From Streptomyces sp. XM4193 (lineage in GTDB: Bacteria > Actinomycetota > Actinomycetes > Streptomycetales > Streptomycetaceae): a DNA stretch of 64,000 nucleotides. The translations under genes were made by a program, and so were the position numbers. Below the pieces are notes generated by a model. The model did not search any database. It saw only the letters and a program-made list of their open reading frames with translations, and was not told where the DNA came from. The stretch spans positions 310,001 through 374,000 of the forward strand of contig NZ_JALLGK010000001.1 in assembly GCF_023072595.1 (NCBI RefSeq). Direction: 5' to 3'. Positions within the stretch are counted from its first letter, which is position 1, and the number at the start of each line of letters is the position of its first letter. Shown here piece by piece: positions 16,113 through 23,953 of this stretch.

Positions 16113-17300
16113 ACAGTGATCGCGACGGAAAGCCTCAGCAAGCGGTACCCACGGGTGACCGCACTGGATCGGCTGAACCTCGGCATCGAGCCGGGGGTCA
16201 CCGGTCTGGTCGGAGCCAACGGGGCCGGCAAATCCACTCTGATCAAGATCCTGCTGGGGCTGGCGCCCGCCACGGAGGGCAGCGCCAGTGTCCTCGGCAT
16301 GGACGTACGGGTCGACGGAGCCCGTATCCGCGAGCGGGTCGGCTACATGCCGGAGCACGACTGCCTGCCACCCGACGTGTCGGCGACGGAGTTCGTCGTG
16401 CACATGGCCCGGATGTCGGGTCTGCCGCCGACCGCGGCCCGCGAGCGCACCGCGGACACCCTGCGGCACGTCGGCCTCTACGAGGAGCGCTACCGTCCCA
16501 TCGGCGGCTACTCGACCGGTATGAAGCAGCGGGTCAAGCTGGCCCAGGCGCTGGTGCACGACCCCGATCTGGTCTTTCTCGACGAGCCCACGAACGGACT
16601 CGACCCGGTCGGCCGAGACGACATGCTCGGGCTGATCCGGCGCGTCCACACGGACTTCGGCATCTCGGTGCTGGTGACCTCGCACCTGCTCGGCGAGTTG
16701 GAGCGCACCTGCGACCACGTCGTCATCATCGACGGCGGCAAGCTGCTGCGGTCCTCCTCGACCGCGGACTTCACCCAGGCCACCGCGACCCTGGCGGTGG
16801 AGGTGACCGACTGGGCCGAAACCCCCGCGGACGCCGAGCACGCCGAGCACGCCGAGCACGCCGCGGACCCCGCTCGCCCCGACGGCGCCACCGCGCTCCG
16901 CGAGGCGTTGACCGCGGCGGGCCTGCGGGTCGCCGCGCCCGGCTCCGGCGAGCAGACCCTGCCCGGAGCGGGCCATCTGGTGATGGTCGACGCCGCCGAC
17001 GAGAGCACGTACGACGTCGTCCGCGACACGGTCGTCGAACTCGGCCTGGGGCTCGTACGGATGGAACAGCGGCGGCACCGCATCGCCGAGGTCTTCCAGG
17101 ACGATCCGCAAGCCGCGGCGGACTCCGCCGCAACAGAGATCGCCACGGAGTCCGCCACGGGCTCCGCCCCAACAGAACCCGCCCCAACAGAACCCGCCCC
17201 AACAGAACCCGCCGCGTCCGGCTCCACCGCCGACCCGGCTGTCACGCCGACCGTCACCGGCCGGGACGACACGGAAGGAGGCGGCAGCCATGTCCGCTGA
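16110..17300 (+). CDS. ABC-2 type transporter ATP-binding protein (first of two)
   Basis: A 396-residue ATPase. Walker A is GLVGANGAGKSTLIKIL (residues about 31-47), the signature is YSTGMKQRVKLAQ, Walker B is LVFLDEPTNGLDP and the switch His is in VLVTSHLLGELE. The C-terminal 150 residues are not part of the ATPase core: a short acidic repeat (HAEHAEHA) and a Thr/Pro/Ala repeat (PTEPAPTEPAPTEPA) flank a small domain. It starts with GTG and overlaps the next permease gene by 11 bases. Four genes (16110-20079) form an operon with two ATPases and two ABC-2 permeases, a layout used for export or for membrane-protein/lipid handling. The substrate is not known. Confidence 0.9.
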   Translation: MTVIATESLSKRYPRVTALDRLNLGIEPGVTGLVGANGAGKSTLIKILLGLAPATEGSASVLGMDVRVDGARIRERVGYMPEHDCLPPDVSATEFVVHMARMSGLPPTAARERTADTLRHVGLYEERYRPIGGYSTGMKQRVKLAQALVHDPDLVFLDEPTNGLDPVGRDDMLGLIRRVHTDFGISVLVTSHLLGELERTCDHVVIIDGGKLLRSSSTADFTQATATLAVEVTDWAETPADAEHAEHAEHAADPARPDGATALREALTAAGLRVAAPGSGEQTLPGAGHLVMVDAADESTYDVVRDTVVELGLGLVRMEQRRHRIAEVFQDDPQAAADSAATEIATESATGSAPTEPAPTEPAPTEPAASGSTADPAVTPTVTGRDDTEGGGSHVR

Positions 17301-18246
17301 CCCCACCCCCGGCGCGTCCGGCCGCCCCGCCGCAACAGGCCCCGCGACAGGTGCCGCCGCGCCGCCGCGCACCCCCGCGGCGTCCATCCACAACATCGGC
17401 TACCGCAAGTACGACGGCGAACGCCTCGGCCGCGGATACGCCAGGCGCTCGCTCTTCGTGCAGTCGCTGCGCGGCGCGTACGGGCTCGGCCGCTCGGCCA
17501 AGTCGAAGGTACTGCCGATGGTCCTCTTCGGCGTGGTGCTCGCACCCTCGTTGATCATGGTCGCGATCGCGGTGGCGACCGACGCCAAAGAACTGCCCGT
17601 GGAGTACACGGCCTACCCGTTGACCATGCTCCCGCTGATCGGGCTCTACGTCGCGGCGATGGCGCCGCAGTCGGTCTCCCGAGATCTGCGCTTCCGCACC
17701 ACACCGCTCTACTTCTCCCGCCCGATCGAGCGAACCGACTACGTGATCGCCAAGTACTCGGCGATGTCGGTGGCGTTGCTGATCTTCGTGGGTACGCCGA
17801 TGCTCGTGATGTACGTGGGCGGGCTGCTGGCCAAGCTGAGCTTCGTCGACCAGACCAAGGGCTTCGCGCTCGGTCTCGTGATGGCGCTGGTCTTCTCGGT
17901 GCTGCACGCCGGTATCGGTCTGCTGGTCGCCGCCATCACGCCCCGTCGCGGCTTCGGTGTCGCGGCGATCATCGGTGTGCTGACCATCCCCTACTTCGCC
18001 ACCACCATCATGCAGTTCATCGTCTACGACGAGGGTTCGCGCGAGGCCGTCAGCTGGCTCGGCCTGGCGTCGCCGGGCACGCTGATGGACGGTTTCCAGT
18101 CGAAGTTCCTGGACGGCAGCACGGACTTCCCGGGCTCCATCGTGCCGTCGAACACGGCGGGCATCTGCTACCTGCTGGTGATCGCCGCGGTGATCGCGGG
18201 CTCGTACCTGCTGCTGAACGCCCGCTACCGGAAGGCCGGACTGTGA
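17290..18246 (+). CDS. ABC-2 type transporter permease (first of two)
   Basis: A 318-residue membrane protein. After a Pro/Ala-rich cytoplasmic start, the conserved IHNIGYRKYDGERLGRGYARRSLFVQSLR (about residues 33-62) precedes six hydrophobic segments: LPMVLFGVVLAPSLIMVAIAVA, AYPLTMLPLIGLYVAAMA, YSAMSVALLIFVGTPMLVMYVGG, GLVMALVFSVLHAGIGLLVAAI, FGVAAIIGVLTIPYFATTIMQFI and ICYLLVIAAVIAGSYLLL. The SRDLRFRTTPLYFSRPIERTDY loop is typical of the family. Overlap with the ATPase gene upstream indicates coupled translation. It ends 151 bases before the second ATPase start. Confidence 0.88.
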   Translation: MSADPTPGASGRPAATGPATGAAAPPRTPAASIHNIGYRKYDGERLGRGYARRSLFVQSLRGAYGLGRSAKSKVLPMVLFGVVLAPSLIMVAIAVATDAKELPVEYTAYPLTMLPLIGLYVAAMAPQSVSRDLRFRTTPLYFSRPIERTDYVIAKYSAMSVALLIFVGTPMLVMYVGGLLAKLSFVDQTKGFALGLVMALVFSVLHAGIGLLVAAITPRRGFGVAAIIGVLTIPYFATTIMQFIVYDEGSREAVSWLGLASPGTLMDGFQSKFLDGSTDFPGSIVPSNTAGICYLLVIAAVIAGSYLLLNARYRKAGL

Positions 18247-18324
18247 ACCAGCGGCCCGACCCCCGCACCAGCGGCCCGCGTTGCCGCACGAGCCGTACGG
18301 CTTTCCGCACGCGTCGCCCGCGTT

Positions 18325-18369
18325 GCCGCACGAGCCGCACGAGCCGTACGAGCCGCACGAGCCGCACGC
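18325..18369. repeat. Nine-base tandem repeat before the second ATPase
   Basis: Five units of GCCGCACGA (one GCCGTACGA, last unit GCCGCACGC) follow each other at 18325-18369. They are open in the frame of the downstream ATPase and would encode HEP/YEP triplets, so an N-terminally extended ATPase form is possible though unlikely. Confidence 0.8.
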
Positions 18370-18397
18370 GTCACCCGGCAGCCAGGATGGAGACCCC

Positions 18398-19315
18398 GTG
18401 AGCACGATCGTCATCGAGCACGCTTCCCGCTGGTTCGGGAACGTCGTCGCAGTCAACGACGTCAGCGTCCGGATCGGCCCGGGTGTGACCGGGCTGCTGG
18501 GCCCCAACGGCGCCGGCAAGTCGACCCTCATCAACATGATGGGCGGCTTCCTCGCCCCTTCCGTCGGCACCGTCACCCTGGACGGCGAGCAGATCTGGCG
18601 AAACGAGTCCATCTACCGGCGGCTGGGCATCGTCCCCGAGCGGGAGGCGATGTACGACTTCCTCACCGGCCGCGAATTCGTCCTCGCCAACGCCGAGTTG
18701 CACGGGCTGGACGACCCCGGCGCGGCCAGCGCCCGTGCGCTGGGCACGGTGGAGATGGAGTACGCGGCCGACCGGCAGATCTCCACGTACAGCAAGGGCA
18801 TGCGTCAGCGCGTCAAGATGGCGTCGGCGCTGGTGCACGAGCCCTCGGTGCTGCTGCTGGACGAGCCGTTCAACGGGATGGACCCGCGCCAGCGCATGCA
18901 ACTCATGGAGCTGCTGCGGCAGATGGGCGCCGCCGGGCGGACCGTGCTGTTCTCCTCGCACATCCTGGAGGAGGTCGAGCAGCTCGCCGCCCACATCGAG
19001 GTGATCGTCGCCGGCCGGCACGCGGCCAGCGGCGACTTCCGGCGCATCCGCCGGCTGATGACGGACCGTCCGCACCGCTACCTCATCCGCTCCACCGACG
19101 ACCGCGCGCTCGCCGCGGCGCTGATCGCCGACGACTCGACCGCCGGCATCGAACTCGACTGGAGCGAGAAGGCGTTGCGCGTCCAGGCCATCGACTTCGG
19201 CCGCTTCACCAGGGAACTCCCGCGGATCGCCCGCAGCCACGACATCCGGCTGCTCACGGTGTCCCCCTCGGACGAGTCCCTGGAGTCCGTCTTCTCCTAC
19301 CTCGTCTCGGCCTGA
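18398..19315 (+). CDS. ABC-2 type transporter ATP-binding protein (second of two)
   Basis: A 305-residue ATPase. Walker A is GLLGPNGAGKSTLINMM (about residues 33-49), the signature YSKGMRQRVKMAS, Walker B VLLLDEPFNGMDP and the switch segment TVLFSSHILEEVEQLA. The C-terminal part (HRYLIRSTDDRALAAALI onward) is the usual small domain of ABC-2 ATPases. I chose the GTG at 18398, preceded by GGATGGAGA; the frame is open upstream to 18281 through the nine-base repeats. It is co-transcribed with the two permeases and first ATPase. Confidence 0.9.
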   Translation: MSTIVIEHASRWFGNVVAVNDVSVRIGPGVTGLLGPNGAGKSTLINMMGGFLAPSVGTVTLDGEQIWRNESIYRRLGIVPEREAMYDFLTGREFVLANAELHGLDDPGAASARALGTVEMEYAADRQISTYSKGMRQRVKMASALVHEPSVLLLDEPFNGMDPRQRMQLMELLRQMGAAGRTVLFSSHILEEVEQLAAHIEVIVAGRHAASGDFRRIRRLMTDRPHRYLIRSTDDRALAAALIADDSTAGIELDWSEKALRVQAIDFGRFTRELPRIARSHDIRLLTVSPSDESLESVFSYLVSA

Positions 19316-19356
19316 GCGACGGACTGGTCCGTCCCGGCCTCACAAGGAGCCATGCC

Positions 19357-20079
19357 ATGTACGACCCCACGGTCGCCCGGCTCACCTACCGGGCGCTGCT
19401 CGGCCGACGCCGTGCTCTCATCCTCATGGTGCTGCCCGCGCTGCTGCTGCTCATCGCGACGCTGGTGCGTGTCTTCGACGCGTCGACCGACGACGTCGCG
19501 ACCCAGCTGCTGAGCGGGTTCGCCCTCGCCACGCTGGTGCCGCTGATCGGCGTGATCGCCGGTACGGGCGCCATCGGCCCGGAGATCGACGACGGGTCGA
19601 TCGTCTATCTGCTGTCCAAACCGCTGAAGCGGTCGACCATCATCTGCACCAAGCTCTTCGTCGCGATCGGGGTGACGCTGCTCTTCTCCGCGCTGCCGGT
19701 GCTGCTGGCCGGATTCATCCTGGTCGGGGCCAGCCAGCAGATCGCCGTCGCCTTCGCGATCGCGGCCGTGGTCGCCTCGATCGCGTACTGCTCGCTGTTC
19801 CTGCTGCTCGGCACGGTCAGCCGGAACGCGGTCGTCATCGGCCTCGTGTACGCGCTGGTGTGGGAGGCGCTGTTCGGCTCGCTCGTGCCCGGCGCCCGTA
19901 CGCTCAGCGTCCAGCAGTGGGCGCTCGCACTGGCCGAGAAGGTCACCGGCAGCGGGGTGGACGTCAGTTCCGCGGTGTCGCTGCCCACGGCCGCCGTGCT
20001 GCTCGTGGTGGTGACCGTCGGCGGCACCTGGTTCGCCGTCGACCGGCTGCGGGTGCTCAAGCTCGCCGGCGAGGAGTAG
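19357..20079 (+). CDS. ABC-2 type transporter permease (second of two)
   Basis: A 240-residue membrane protein with six hydrophobic segments: ALILMVLPALLLLIATLVRVF, LSGFALATLVPLIGVIAGTGAI, LFVAIGVTLLFSALPVLLAGFIL, IAVAFAIAAVVASIAYCSLFLLLG, AVVIGLVYALVWEALFGSLV and LPTAAVLLVVVTVGGTWFAV. IGPEIDDGSIVYLLSKPLKRSTI after the second segment is the characteristic loop of the ABC-2 family. CAAGGAG stands upstream of the ATG at 19357. It is the last gene of the four-gene operon, which is closed by the strong hairpin at 20146. Confidence 0.88.
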   Translation: MYDPTVARLTYRALLGRRRALILMVLPALLLLIATLVRVFDASTDDVATQLLSGFALATLVPLIGVIAGTGAIGPEIDDGSIVYLLSKPLKRSTIICTKLFVAIGVTLLFSALPVLLAGFILVGASQQIAVAFAIAAVVASIAYCSLFLLLGTVSRNAVVIGLVYALVWEALFGSLVPGARTLSVQQWALALAEKVTGSGVDVSSAVSLPTAAVLLVVVTVGGTWFAVDRLRVLKLAGEE

Positions 20080-20145
20080 CCGTACGGGCGCGCACGGGCC
20101 CGGAGCGGAGGTTCCGGACGCCGTGGCGGGGCCCGTCGGGATCCG

Positions 20146-20194
20146 GAGTGCGGGAGGGGCGCGGCGAGTTGATCGCCGCGCCCCTCCCGCACTC
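20146..20194 (+). terminator. Strong terminator of the ABC operon
   Basis: A perfect 21-bp inverted repeat: GAGTGCGGGAGGGGCGCGGCG, loop AGTTGAT, then its reverse complement. It lies 67 bases after the last permease stop. No T-run follows, but the stem is exceptionally long and GC-rich. Confidence 0.9.
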
Positions 20195-20306
20195 TCGTGC
20201 CCCCCTTGCGCGTTCGGGTGCTCGCGGCGCGGGGCCGTGACGGGCGGGGGCGGAGCGGCGTTATGGCGGCGTCGATCCACCCAACCCAGCGAGGGGAAAC
20301 CACTCG

Positions 20307-21053
20307 ATGTCGTTGCAGCTCCGCGCGCCGCGCGCCGTCACCGGTGCCGTACTGGCAACCGCGCTCGCCGCGGCCGTCGCCGTACCGGCCACCGCCACCG
20401 CAGCACCCAAGGACTCCGGCTGGCAGAAGGACGGCCTGCGCCTGAACGCCCAGGAGAACAGGGCCGTCGACGCGTTCCTGGACCGTGCCCGGGACGCGGA
20501 GAAGGAGATCAGCGCCCAGGTGCGCACGGTCGCCTCCTGGAGCGACGCCGAACTCGTCGGCTTCGACAAGCGGTTGAAGACCGAGGACTCGCTCAAGCGC
20601 AAGATCGCCACCTGGCTGCGGGCCGACCCGGAGCAGAGCGTGCACGACGCGCTCGGCGACATCAACGACTCGATCCGGTACACCTTCCAGTGGCCCGAGG
20701 AGGCGTACACCGACGGCGCGGAGACCGCTGCCCGGATGCTCACCGACTACGGCCACGCCAACGTGCGGTGGAGCAACACCTGGAAGAACCGCACCAGTTA
20801 CAAGGCCATCAACACCGCTTGGGCCGACGCCCGGACCAAGCACAAGTTCGAGATCCAGCTGCACACCCCCGCGAGCCGCCAGGCGGCCACCGACACCCAC
20901 CCGCTCTACGAGGAGCAGCGGCTGCCGGACACCCCGCCGAAGCGGGTGGAGGAACTGGCCAGGCAGCAGGGCGAGATCTTCGCCGCGGTGCCGGTGCCCG
21001 AGGGCGCGACCGAACTGACCGCCCCCGCCGCACGCGTCCCCGCAGGCGGCTGA
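20307..21053 (+). CDS. Secreted RelA/SpoT-fold protein, likely ATP nucleotide 3'-pyrophosphokinase
   Basis: A 248-residue exported protein. Residues 1-33 are a Sec signal peptide (RAPRAVTGAVLATALAAAVAVPATATAA). The mature protein aligns by motif with the RelA/SpoT synthetase domain: SLKRKIATWL near residue 95, DALGDINDSIRYTFQW with the metal-binding Asp near 118, NRTSYKAINTAW for the substrate-binding Tyr (GYrslH position) near 168, and FEIQLHTPASRQAATDTHPLYEEQRL near 185 with the catalytic Glu-x-Gln pattern. Streptomyces morookaensis secretes an enzyme of this type that transfers pyrophosphate from ATP to the 3'-OH of nucleotides, giving pppApp-like products outside the cell; this is the best match I know. 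GAGGGG precedes the ATG. It is a single-gene unit between two hairpins. Confidence 0.8.
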   Translation: MSLQLRAPRAVTGAVLATALAAAVAVPATATAAPKDSGWQKDGLRLNAQENRAVDAFLDRARDAEKEISAQVRTVASWSDAELVGFDKRLKTEDSLKRKIATWLRADPEQSVHDALGDINDSIRYTFQWPEEAYTDGAETAARMLTDYGHANVRWSNTWKNRTSYKAINTAWADARTKHKFEIQLHTPASRQAATDTHPLYEEQRLPDTPPKRVEELARQQGEIFAAVPVPEGATELTAPAARVPAGG

Positions 21054-21090
21054 CCCCGCCCCGCCGCGTCACGCCCCGCTGCGTCGCGCC

Positions 21091-21109
21091 CCGCTGCGTC
21101 ACGCAGCGG
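21091..21109 (+). terminator. Hairpin after the pyrophosphokinase-like gene
   Basis: CCGCTGCG, loop TCA, CGCAGCGG: a perfect 8-bp stem 38 bases after the stop codon, inside a stretch where CGCCCCGCTGCGTC is repeated. It serves as the likely terminator. Confidence 0.6.
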
Positions 21110-21318
21110 CGGGCTCGCCGCCCCCGCGCCGCCCGTACTGCCGCCCCGCGGCCGGTACGGGCGGCGTCGCGCAAGGACCGGCGCACGCCCTGGGTACGGG
21201 CGCCGCCCACGGGCGCAGGCGCGTCCCGTTCTGGCCACTTGGCGTGCGGGCCGGGTGCGTCGAGTGCGCCGAGTGCGTACGCGCCACGGCCCGCGCACCC
21301 GGCCCGCGCGCCGCTGCC

Positions 21319-22404
21319 TCAGCCGCGGGGGCGGACGTCTTCGGTGCCCAGGTTCGGCAACGGCGGAACGTCGTCCTCGTACCAGGGGTCGATGGGGGCG
21401 CTGGAGAGCCGCCGCCCGAGGTCGTCCAGGATCCAGCCCTGCCGCTTGACGGTGCGCATCACCATGGCGTGGTCCGCCCGTTCGAAGGCGGGGCAGGCGA
21501 CCGCGACGCGTTCCTCGAGGTCCAGCGCGGCGTCCAGGGAGTGCAGCCAGCAGCTGAGGAAGACGTTGGTGGAGCCGCTGGTGGTGGTCAACAGCCGTAC
21601 CTGCGGCAGCCGTCCGAGCTGCTCACAGGCGCGCCGCCAGTCCGCCGAGGGGACGCTGCCCCACATCAGCGAGGTCACCGGCCAACCGGTGACGTGCTGC
21701 GCGACCTCGCAGCGGAACGACACGGCACCCTCGCGTTCGAGCCGGTGCAGGCGCCGCCGGGCGGCGGTCTCGTTGGTGCCGGTGAGCCGGGCGAGTTCGG
21801 CGATGTTGCGCCGGGCGTCCGGGGCCAGTGCGAGCAGCAGGGCGCGGTCGGCGTCGCTCAGACGGGGGACGGGCGCGGCACCCGTCTCTGCCGCGTGCCG
21901 CTGGAGGGTCTGCTGCTGCGCCCGGGAGAGGGCGTCCAGGCGCCAGGCGCTGCCCGCGGTCAGGATGCGGGTGGTGATCTGGGTCTCGACCCGCAGCACG
22001 CCGGGGATGCGGCTGACCTGGTCGAGCACGAAGCGGGAGAGGCCGGGGAGGTCGCGGGTCACGGTGTTGACGTGGATGTCCGGCCCGCTGGCGAGCTCCA
22101 TCACCGATTTCGTCCGCGGGTCGCGGGCGAGGGAGAGCGCGACCTCGGAACGCAGCGCCGGCTCGCAGTTCACACTGATGAACGCGTTGCACAGGGAGCG
22201 CCAGAGCTCGGGCGAACCGGTGGCCGTGACCCAGGCGACGCCGGCGTCGGTGATACGGCTCCAGCGGCGCGCCACCGTCACCGGGCTCAGCTCCAGCACC
22301 GCGCCCACGGTCGACCAGGGCGCGCGGGGAGCGATCTGCAGGGCGTGGGCGAGCGCCAGGTCGGTTTCGTCCAGCTCGACCGGCGTTCTGACGGAATCCT
22401 TCAT
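21319..22404 (-). CDS. Lrp/AsnC-family regulator, double-length
   Basis: A 361-residue regulator with two AsnC-type units. First helix-turn-helix: LDETDLALAHALQIAPRAPWSTVGAVLELSPVTVARRWSRITDAG (residues about 10-55); second: LSDADRALLLALAPDARRNIAELARLTGTNETAARRRLHRLEREGAV (about 190-236). Each is followed by an Lrp-type ligand-binding region. Standard AsnC proteins are about 150 residues, so this is a tandem form. It is divergent from the deacetylase gene with a 180-base gap, so it probably regulates the catabolic genes to 30.4 kb. The ATG at 22402-22404 has GGGGGCGAG upstream. Lrp/AsnC regulators usually sense amino acids, which fits an amino-acid-like substrate. Confidence 0.85.
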   Translation of the reverse strand: MKDSVRTPVELDETDLALAHALQIAPRAPWSTVGAVLELSPVTVARRWSRITDAGVAWVTATGSPELWRSLCNAFISVNCEPALRSEVALSLARDPRTKSVMELASGPDIHVNTVTRDLPGLSRFVLDQVSRIPGVLRVETQITTRILTAGSAWRLDALSRAQQQTLQRHAAETGAAPVPRLSDADRALLLALAPDARRNIAELARLTGTNETAARRRLHRLEREGAVSFRCEVAQHVTGWPVTSLMWGSVPSADWRRACEQLGRLPQVRLLTTTSGSTNVFLSCWLHSLDAALDLEERVAVACPAFERADHAMVMRTVKRQGWILDDLGRRLSSAPIDPWYEDDVPPLPNLGTEDVRPRG

Positions 22405-22584
22405 CCGATCTCGCCCCCTGACGGTTCCCAACGATTTGGCGGTTGTCCGATTGTGCTCGCCACGATGGAGCACCACACGACGACCTCGCAAGAGCGGTCC
22501 CCGAAACGGTTCTTCGAGGTGCCCGTCGGAGCAACCAGGAGCACGATCCGAGGCAGCGACTCGGCGGAGAGGAGGCGGTGCACC
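22405..22584. promoter_or_regulatory. Divergent promoter region of the AsnC regulator and catabolic genes
   Basis: A 180-base, comparatively AT-rich gap. It holds CAACGATTTGGCGGTTGTC (22429-22447), whose halves ACGATTTG/CGGTTGT are loosely symmetric, and TTGTCCGATTGTGC. It is the natural place for an AsnC-type operator, but no consensus can be confirmed by eye. Confidence 0.4.
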
Positions 22585-23502
22585 GTGCCTCAGCAGGATG
22601 CGCAGCAGCCGTGGGAGTGGAGCGAGACAACCTGGCGCGGCCACGTCGAGCAGGTGCGCGCCGGCCGCTCCCTCGCTCCCCGGAGCTGGCCCGGCGGCGC
22701 CCGGTGCGCGGTGGCGGTGTCGTTCGACTCCGACCACGAGACGCCCGCCCTGCGGGACGCCGACACCAGCCCCGCGAAGATGGCCCAGGGCGAGTACGGG
22801 GCCCGTGTCGCGGTGCCGCGCATTCTGCGGCTGCTGGAGCACCACCGGGTGCCGGCCAGTTTCTTCGTCCCCGCGGTCTGTGCGCTGCTGCGTCCCGAAG
22901 AGGCCCGTTCCTACGTCGCGGCGGGCCACGAGGTGGCGCTGCACGGCTGGATCCACGAACGCAACACCGCCCTGTCCGAGGACGAGGAGCGCACGCTCCA
23001 GCACCGCGCCGCGGAGGTGCTGGAGAGCGTCACCGGCACCGCCCCGGTCGGCATCCGCACGCCCTCCTGGGACTTCTCCGCCCACACGCTGGCGATCACC
23101 CGGGAAATGGGACTGCGCTACGACTCCTCGCTCATGGCGGACGACGAGCCGTACGAACTGCTGGAGCGCGGCGAACCCACGGGCGTCGTGGAGCTGCCGG
23201 TGGAGTGGATCCGCGACGACGCGCCGTACTTCATGATGGAACGCTTCGCCTCGTTGCGTCCGTACACGCCACCGCGCAGCGTGCTGGGTATCTGGCAGGA
23301 CGAGTTCGACGCCGCGTACGAGCAGGGCGGGGTCTTTCAGCTGACCCTGCATCCGCACATCATCGGGCATCGATCCCGGCTGCTGGTGCTGGACGAGTTG
23401 CTGACGCACATCGCCGAACGCGGCAAGGTGTGGTTCACGACCCACCGCGAGCTGGCGGACCACTGCCGGAGCCAGGCCGTGCCCGCCCTCGGCACCCCCT
23501 GA
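22585..23502 (+). CDS. Polysaccharide-deacetylase-fold amide hydrolase
   Basis: A 305-residue protein of carbohydrate esterase family 4 fold (NodB homology), without a signal peptide. Motif 1 is VAVSFDSDHETPALRD (the Asp-Asp metal/base pair as FDSD), motif 2 is the zinc pair in HEVALHGWIHERN (HxxxH), and RTPSWDFSAHTLAI is motif 3 with the R-x-P-x-W pattern. FQLTLHPHIIGHRSRL near the end gives the last catalytic His. Cytosolic proteins of this branch (related to HpPgdA and PuuE-like allantoinase) act on small amides or cyclic imides rather than polymers, which suits its place beside a transporter and a dehydrogenase. Start GTG at 22585 has GGAGGCGG upstream; an upstream ATG at 22465 is a poorer choice. 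Confidence 0.82.
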   Translation: MPQQDAQQPWEWSETTWRGHVEQVRAGRSLAPRSWPGGARCAVAVSFDSDHETPALRDADTSPAKMAQGEYGARVAVPRILRLLEHHRVPASFFVPAVCALLRPEEARSYVAAGHEVALHGWIHERNTALSEDEERTLQHRAAEVLESVTGTAPVGIRTPSWDFSAHTLAITREMGLRYDSSLMADDEPYELLERGEPTGVVELPVEWIRDDAPYFMMERFASLRPYTPPRSVLGIWQDEFDAAYEQGGVFQLTLHPHIIGHRSRLLVLDELLTHIAERGKVWFTTHRELADHCRSQAVPALGTP

Positions 23503-23953
23503 CCGCACGATCCCCCCTGGCCGCCGCCGGAGGAAGCCGGTCCACCGACCGCGTCCACCCGTCGGCCCGCAGCCCCACCCGTCGGCCCGCACCTCCGCCC
23601 GGGTCACCCCACCCGGCTCGCTCGGCTCACCCCGCCGACGACCCCGTCCGGCCGACCCCGCCGGGCTCCGGCCCCGACCGGCCCACCCGCCGCCGGTGCA
23701 CCTTCTCGCCGATCCGCCCCGCCGGTGTGCCCCCGCCGGTCCGTCCCGTTCCGCGCGCCCGGCAGACGACCGTTTCCGCGCCGGCCCGGCGACCCCGGCC
23801 CCGCTTCCCGCCGCACCCCGCCGCACCGGACCCCGTACGCCCCGCTTCCCGCACCCCGGTCGGACCCTCGGGCGACGCCCGAGTCCACAGAACCCCGTCC
23901 CCGGACCCCTCCCGTCCCCTCAACTCCCCTCCCCGGAACCAGGAGCAGACTTC
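23503..23953. other. C-rich gene-free stretch before the transporter gene
   Basis: About 451 bases. The plus strand is strikingly C-rich (runs of CCCC, CCGCC, CACCC and Pro-codon-like repeats), so all open frames here encode Pro/Arg-rich nonsense. Only the AGGAGCAG ribosome binding site of the transporter at 23941-23948 is recognisable. Confidence 0.5.

Noticed and set aside
20123..23236. A 1037-residue plus-strand open frame spanning the pyrophosphokinase and AsnC region
   Set aside because: It overlaps well-supported genes in other frames and contains Arg/Pro-rich nonsense with no motif.
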